A stretch of 56,345 nucleotides of DNA from an uncultured Anaeromassilibacillus sp. GTDB taxonomy: Bacteria > Bacillota > Clostridia > Oscillospirales > Acutalibacteraceae. Below, in pieces: positions 52,716 through 56,345 of the stretch. Below the pieces are notes generated by a model. That model searched no databases. It saw only the letters and a program-made list of their open reading frames with translations, and was not told the origin of the DNA. A program made the position numbers and the translations under genes. How positions within the stretch are numbered: position 1 is the stretch's first letter; the number at the start of each line of letters is the position of its first letter. The stretch covers positions 1-56,345 of the forward strand of contig CAKNKY010000011.1 of assembly GCA_930987725.1 (NCBI GenBank), read 5' to 3'.

Positions 52716-53084
52716 ATGGCGCGTATATCCGGTATCGACCTGCCCAGAGACAAGCGCATTGAAATTGCGTTGACGTATATTTACGGCATTGGCCGCAAGA
52801 CCGCCACCGACATCTGCGCCGCGACCGGCGTGAATCCCGACGTTCGCGTGCGCGACCTGAGCGAAGACGATGCTGCCAAGCTCAGAGAGTATATCGACCA
52901 CAACTGCCACGTGGAAGGCGACCTGCGCCGCGAAGTGGCGTTCGACATCAAGAGACTGATTGAAATCGGTTCCTACCGCGGCCTGCGTCACCGCAAAGGC
53001 CTGCCGGTGAGAGGGCAGCGTTCCAAGACGAATGCCCGCACCCGCAAGGGCCCCCGCAAGACGATGGCCAACAAGAAGAAGTAA
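52716..53084 (+). CDS. rpsM: Ribosomal protein S13
   Basis: Head protein of 122 residues that contacts P-site tRNA and L5. [20 protein letters not shown] and [20 protein letters not shown] are conserved. Opens the alpha part of the operon. Confidence 0.97.
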   Translation: MARISGIDLPRDKRIEIALTYIYGIGRKTATDICAATGVNPDVRVRDLSEDDAAKLREYIDHNCHVEGDLRREVAFDIKRLIEIGSYRGLRHRKGLPVRGQRSKTNARTRKGPRKTMANKKK

Positions 53085-53100
53085 GTAGGGAGGGAATAAG

Positions 53101-53508
53101 ATGGCACAGCAGAAAGGCGCTAAGAAGGCGGCCACCGTCCGCCGCCGCCGCGAGCGCAAGAATATCGACCGTGGCGCTGCGCATATCCAGTCCACGTTCA
53201 ATAACACCATTGTCACCATTACCGACACCCAGGGCAACGCTGTTTCCTGGGCCAGCTCCGGCGAGCTGGGCTTCCGCGGCTCCAGAAAGAGCACGCCCTT
53301 CGCCGCTCAGACGGCTGCTGAGACTGCCGCCCGCGTGGCGATGGAACATGGCATGAAGTCGGTTGAGGTTTACGTGAAGGGCCCCGGCGCCGGCCGTGAA
53401 GCCGCTATCCGCGCCCTTCAGACCACCGGTCTGGACGTAACCATGATCAAGGACGTCACGCCGATCCCGCACAATGGATGCCGTCCTCCGAAGAGAAGAA
53501 GAGTATAA
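53101..53508 (+). CDS. rpsK: Ribosomal protein S11
   Basis: Platform protein of 135 residues near the E-site m[37 protein letters not shown] and the end [15 protein letters not shown] are conserved. Confidence 0.97.
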   Translation: MAQQKGAKKAATVRRRRERKNIDRGAAHIQSTFNNTIVTITDTQGNAVSWASSGELGFRGSRKSTPFAAQTAAETAARVAMEHGMKSVEVYVKGPGAGREAAIRALQTTGLDVTMIKDVTPIPHNGCRPPKRRRV

Positions 53509-53527
53509 TTGAAGGAGGAAGAAAATT

Positions 53528-54124
53528 ATGGCTAAGAATACGCAGCCTATCCTCAAGCGTTGCAAGACGCTGGGCCTTTCCCCGGCCGTGCTCGGCTATG
53601 CCAAGGAGACGAACCGCCACCAGAAGCAGCAGTTCCGCCGCAAGCAGTCCGAATATGCCACGCAGCTGAACGAGAAGCAGAAGGTCAAGTTCATTTACGG
53701 CGTGCTGGAAAAGCAGTTCCATCATTATTATGAGGAAGCCGCCCGCAAGCAGGGCGTCACCGGTGAAAACCTGCTGACCGAACTCGAGCGCCGCCTGGAC
53801 AACGTTGTGTATCGCCTGGGCTACGCCACGACCCGCCGCGAGGCCCGCCAGCTCGTGAACCACGGCCACTTCACCGTGAACGGCAAGCGCGTCAACATCC
53901 CTTCCTATCAGGTGAAGGAGGGCGAGGTCATCGCCATCTGCGAGAAGTCCCGCAGCAGCACGCGCATCAAGCAGATCCTCGAGCAGGAGGCCAAGCGCGC
54001 CCTGCCGAAGTGGCTCGAGAAGTCGAACGACGGCTACGAGGGCAAAGTGCTCGCGATGCCCGTCCGCGATGACATCGATTACGAGGTCGCGGAACATCTG
54101 ATCGTAGAGTTGTACTCCAAGTAA
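53528..54124 (+). CDS. rpsD: Ribosomal protein S4, zinc-free form
   Basis: Primary 16S binder of 198 residues, repressor of the alpha operon in other bacteria. The S4 domain RRLDNVVYRLGYATTRREAR is typical. The N-terminus has a single Cys (RCKTLGL), so the four-Cys zinc site is absent. A 110-bp gap with inverted repeats follows, before rpoA. Confidence 0.96.
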   Translation: MAKNTQPILKRCKTLGLSPAVLGYAKETNRHQKQQFRRKQSEYATQLNEKQKVKFIYGVLEKQFHHYYEEAARKQGVTGENLLTELERRLDNVVYRLGYATTRREARQLVNHGHFTVNGKRVNIPSYQVKEGEVIAICEKSRSSTRIKQILEQEAKRALPKWLEKSNDGYEGKVLAMPVRDDIDYEVAEHLIVELYSK

Positions 54125-54234
54125 TGCCTGTCCCCTGGGCGGATCCGGCTTGCCCGGTCCGCTGCGGGGCTGCATGACAGCATCATGGCGGGCGCTGCTT
54201 GCTGCCTGCCGGTGTATGAAAAGGAGGTTCGCTA

Positions 54235-55188
54235 ATGATCGAGATAGAGAAGCCGAAGATTGACACGGAAGAGCTTTCTGCCGACGGAAGATACGGCAGG
54301 TTCGTGGTGGAGCCGCTGGAGCGCGGCTTCGGCAACACGCTGGGCAACAGCCTGCGCCGCGTGCTGCTTTCCTCCCTGCCGGGCGTTGCCGTGACCTGCG
54401 TTAAGATCGACGGCGTCCTGCACGAGTTTTCCACGATCCCCGGCGTAAAAGAGGACGTGACGGAAATCGTCCTCAATATTAAGGGCCTCACGGCCAAACT
54501 GCACTGCGACGGTCCGAAGACGGTTGAAATTTCCGCCGAAGGCCCGTGCGAGGTGACGGCCGACGCGATCAAGTGCGACAGCGAGGTCGAGATCCTCAAC
54601 CCCGAAATGCACATCGCCACTCTTGGCGAGGGCGCGAAGCTGTATATGGAGCTTACGCTCGACAAGGGCCGCGGCTACGTGCCCGCCGAGCGCAACAAGC
54701 AGAGCATGGCGAACGCCGTCATCGGCGAGCTTCCGGTTGACTCCATCTACACCCCTGTCTATAAGGTGAATTATAATGTTGAGCAGACACGCGTGGGCCA
54801 GAGCCTGAACTTCGACAAGCTCACCCTCGAAGTGTGGACGAACGGCGTGATCAACGCGCAGGAGGCCGTTTCCCTGGCCGCCCGCATCCTCACGGAACAC
54901 CTCAATCTCTTTGTGGATCTGTCCGATAAGGGCAGCAGCACCGAGATCATGGTGGAGAAGGATGACAAGGGCAAGGAAAAGGTGCTGGAGATGACGATCG
55001 AGGAGCTCGATCTCTCCGTGCGCTCCTTCAACTGCCTCAAGCGCGCCGGCATCAACACCGTGGAGGACCTGCTCAACAAGTCCGAGGATGACATGATGAA
55101 GGTCCGCAACCTCGGCCGCAAATCCCTCGAGGAGGTCATTTGGAAGCTGGCCTCGCTCGGCTTCAGTCTCCGCAAGGATGACGAATAA
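54235..55188 (+). CDS. rpoA: RNA polymerase alpha subunit
   Basis: 317 residues. The N-terminal dimer domain has [20 protein letters not shown], and the C-terminal domain after a charged linker ([20 protein letters not shown]) has [16 protein letters not shown] and [11 protein letters not shown], the DNA- and activator-binding part. ATG 54235 has AAGGAGG. Confidence 0.97.
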   Translation: MIEIEKPKIDTEELSADGRYGRFVVEPLERGFGNTLGNSLRRVLLSSLPGVAVTCVKIDGVLHEFSTIPGVKEDVTEIVLNIKGLTAKLHCDGPKTVEISAEGPCEVTADAIKCDSEVEILNPEMHIATLGEGAKLYMELTLDKGRGYVPAERNKQSMANAVIGELPVDSIYTPVYKVNYNVEQTRVGQSLNFDKLTLEVWTNGVINAQEAVSLAARILTEHLNLFVDLSDKGSSTEIMVEKDDKGKEKVLEMTIEELDLSVRSFNCLKRAGINTVEDLLNKSEDDMMKVRNLGRKSLEEVIWKLASLGFSLRKDDE

Positions 55189-55217
55189 CGCATAACGAGG
55201 TAAAGGAGTGAATTTCG

Positions 55218-55559
55218 ATGCCAGGAACCAGAAAACTGGGAAGAACCACCAGCCACCGCACGGCCATGCTGCGCGCCCTGGTGACCTTCCTGCTTGAAAA
55301 TAACAAGATCGAAACCACCGACACCCGCGCCAAGGAGGTCCGCTCCCTGACGGAGAAGATGATTACGATCGCGAAGAACGACACCCTTCACAACCGCCGC
55401 CTTGTGCTGGCGTTTGTCACGAAGGAGGACGTCGTGAACAAGCTCTTCAACGAGATCGCGCCCAAGTATGCCGACCGCAACGGCGGCTACTGCCGCATCA
55501 CGAAGATCGGCCCCCGCCGCGGCGACGCCGCCGAGATGTCCATCATCGAGCTGATCTGA
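55218..55559 (+). CDS. rplQ: Ribosomal protein L17
   Basis: Tunnel-exit surface protein of 113 residues; [19 protein letters not shown] and [19 protein letters not shown] are typical. Last gene of the operon. Confidence 0.97.
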   Translation: MPGTRKLGRTTSHRTAMLRALVTFLLENNKIETTDTRAKEVRSLTEKMITIAKNDTLHNRRLVLAFVTKEDVVNKLFNEIAPKYADRNGGYCRITKIGPRRGDAAEMSIIELI

Positions 55560-55586
55560 GCCTTCAAAGGCCTTCGAAGCCATTTC

Positions 55587-55629
55587 ATCCCCGGGCCCTG
55601 CGCAAACCGCGCGGCCCGGGGATTTTTTT
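55587..55629 (+). terminator. Terminator of the ribosomal protein operon
   Basis: ATCCCCGGGCC and GGCCCGGGGAT pair over 11 bp with an inner GCGC hairpin, followed by TTTTTTTG. Confidence 0.9.
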
Positions 55630-55737
55630 GCCCGTGCGGCTCCGCCCTCCGGCACGGGGCGACGCCCGCCCGCCGCGCGTGTCTTTCGCGTGTTTTTCAT
55701 GATCTGATAACTATTTGTGAATTCCCAGGCTTTTAAG

Positions 55738-55766
55738 TTGATTTTGCATTGCAAACAGCGTATACT
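55738..55766 (+). promoter_or_regulatory. Promoter and palindromic operator of the toxin-antitoxin pair
   Basis: TTGATT (55738-55743), 17-bp spacer, TATACT (55761-55766). The spacer contains the perfect palindrome TTGCATTGCAA (55744-55754), a likely site for the ribbon-helix-helix antitoxin. Confidence 0.6.
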
Positions 55767-55799
55767 ATAAGTGCAATAAACTTGAAAGGGGCTGCTACA

Positions 55800-56075
55800 A
55801 TGGCTGCTACGACCAATTTCAGTGTCCGTATGGACAGCGAGCTCAAAAAGGAATGCGAAGCGCTTTACAGCGAATTGGGCATGACCCTCACCACGGCGAT
55901 CAATGTCTTCCTGCGCCAGTCGCTCCGCAGCGGCGGCTTTCCCTTTGAAGTCAGGCTGGAACAGCCCAACAAGGAAACCATCGCCGCCATGCTGGAAGCG
56001 GAGCGGATTGCAAAGGATCCCAGCGTGAAAGGCTACAACGACCTTGACGAGTTGTTTGCGGAGCTGAAAAAATGA
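55800..56075 (+). CDS. dinJ: RelB/DinJ-family antitoxin
   Basis: Ribbon-helix-helix antitoxin of 91 residues. TNFSVRMDSELKKECEALYS is the DNA-binding strand and first helix; GMTLTTAINVFLRQSLRSGG is the second helix pair typical of DinJ. The acidic C-terminal part (LDELFAELKK) should wrap the toxin. ATG 55800 has GAAAGGGG upstream. It overlaps the toxin gene by 4 bp (ATGA). Confidence 0.9.
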   Translation: MAATTNFSVRMDSELKKECEALYSELGMTLTTAINVFLRQSLRSGGFPFEVRLEQPNKETIAAMLEAERIAKDPSVKGYNDLDELFAELKK

Positions 56076-56345
56076 GAAAGACAAAGTACACCGTCAAATA
56101 CACGACTGCCTTTAAAAAAGAATATAAAAGGGCGATCAAACGCGGACTGAAAATCGAGTTACTGGAACGGGTTGTAGAACTGCTTTCCATGGGCGAAAAG
56201 CTGCCGGAGAAAAGCAAAGACCACGAGCTTGGCGGTGATTGGGTGGGGCATAGGGAATGCCACATTCTGCCGGACTGGCTGCTCATCTACCGCATTGAGG
56301 ACGATGTGCTGGTGCTGACGCTGGCCCGCACCGGGACGCACAGCG
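56072..56345 (+). CDS. yafQ: YafQ-family mRNA-interferase toxin, cut by the window end
   Basis: RelE-superfamily ribonuclease that cleaves mRNA on the ribosome. 91 residues are visible and perhaps four are missing. Catalytic positions seen: the His in KDHELGG, GHRECHILPDWLLIY with His, Asp and Trp, and the late His in ARTGTHS. So the toxin looks active and not decayed. Its ATG lies inside the antitoxin stop, which couples their translation. Confidence 0.88.
   Translation, partial: MRKTKYTVKYTTAFKKEYKRAIKRGLKIELLERVVELLSMGEKLPEKSKDHELGGDWVGHRECHILPDWLLIYRIEDDVLVLTLARTGTHS

Overview
The window is about 56 kb of a GC-rich, low-intron-space bacterial chromosome. The zinc-type S14, the Firmicutes gene order from rpsJ to rplQ (with secY, adk, map, a KOW gene and infA inside), a T-box leader on thrS, a class-I preQ1 riboswitch on queT, tRNA genes with encoded CCA, a single-subunit pyruvate:ferredoxin oxidoreductase and several plant-glycan enzymes together suggest an anaerobic gut Clostridia member, probably of the Oscillospiraceae/Ruminococcaceae group. 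The lineage call is an inference from gene content and style; no 16S gene is present.

Layout. 96-5753 is a complete peptide/nickel-type ABC importer (two permeases, two ATPases, one lipoprotein), followed by a histidinol-phosphate-type aminotransferase and a fusion of an ammonium-transporter-like membrane domain to a PII domain (6957-8570) that lacks both pore histidines. About 8.8-10.97 kb is an AT-rich accessory island beside a tRNA-Thr/tRNA-Tyr pair. It holds a GNAT acetyltransferase, two 118-bp repeats that end in a copy of the tRNA-Tyr 3' end, and a SAM-dependent methyltransferase behind a consensus promoter, a 10-codon leader peptide (MVFIIIRRRR) and a complete three-way attenuator. 11.4-16.9 kb carries coaW, a small nucleotidyltransferase, an AI-2E-family membrane protein and thrS with its T-box.

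17-25 kb, all on the minus strand, is a sugar-use region: GH43, tRNA-Arg, GH13, a Gfo/Idh/MocA dehydrogenase, two TIM-barrel isomerase/epimerase-like proteins and mannonate dehydratase. 25-39.7 kb is a mixed region: ktrB and queT (under a preQ1 riboswitch), a CNNM/CorC-type protein, pyruvate:ferredoxin oxidoreductase, hflX preceded by 61-bp tandem repeats, a secreted phosphodiester-glycosidase-type protein, GH51 arabinofuranosidase and a Na+-coupled neurotransmitter-type symporter. 39.8-55.6 kb is the uninterrupted S10-spc-alpha ribosomal operon, with 31 genes on the plus strand from a recognisable promoter to a strong terminator. The window ends in a DinJ/YafQ-type toxin-antitoxin pair whose toxin is cut by the window edge.

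The most interesting part is the island at 9.5-11.0 kb. The leader RNA of the methyltransferase can form a 1:2 hairpin plus a 13-bp terminator, or a 10-bp 2:3 antiterminator that excludes both; a ribosome stalled on the arginine run would cover the start of segment 1. This fits induction by ribosome stalling, through a ribosome-targeting drug or arginine limitation, and suggests an uncharacterised inducible resistance or stress gene.
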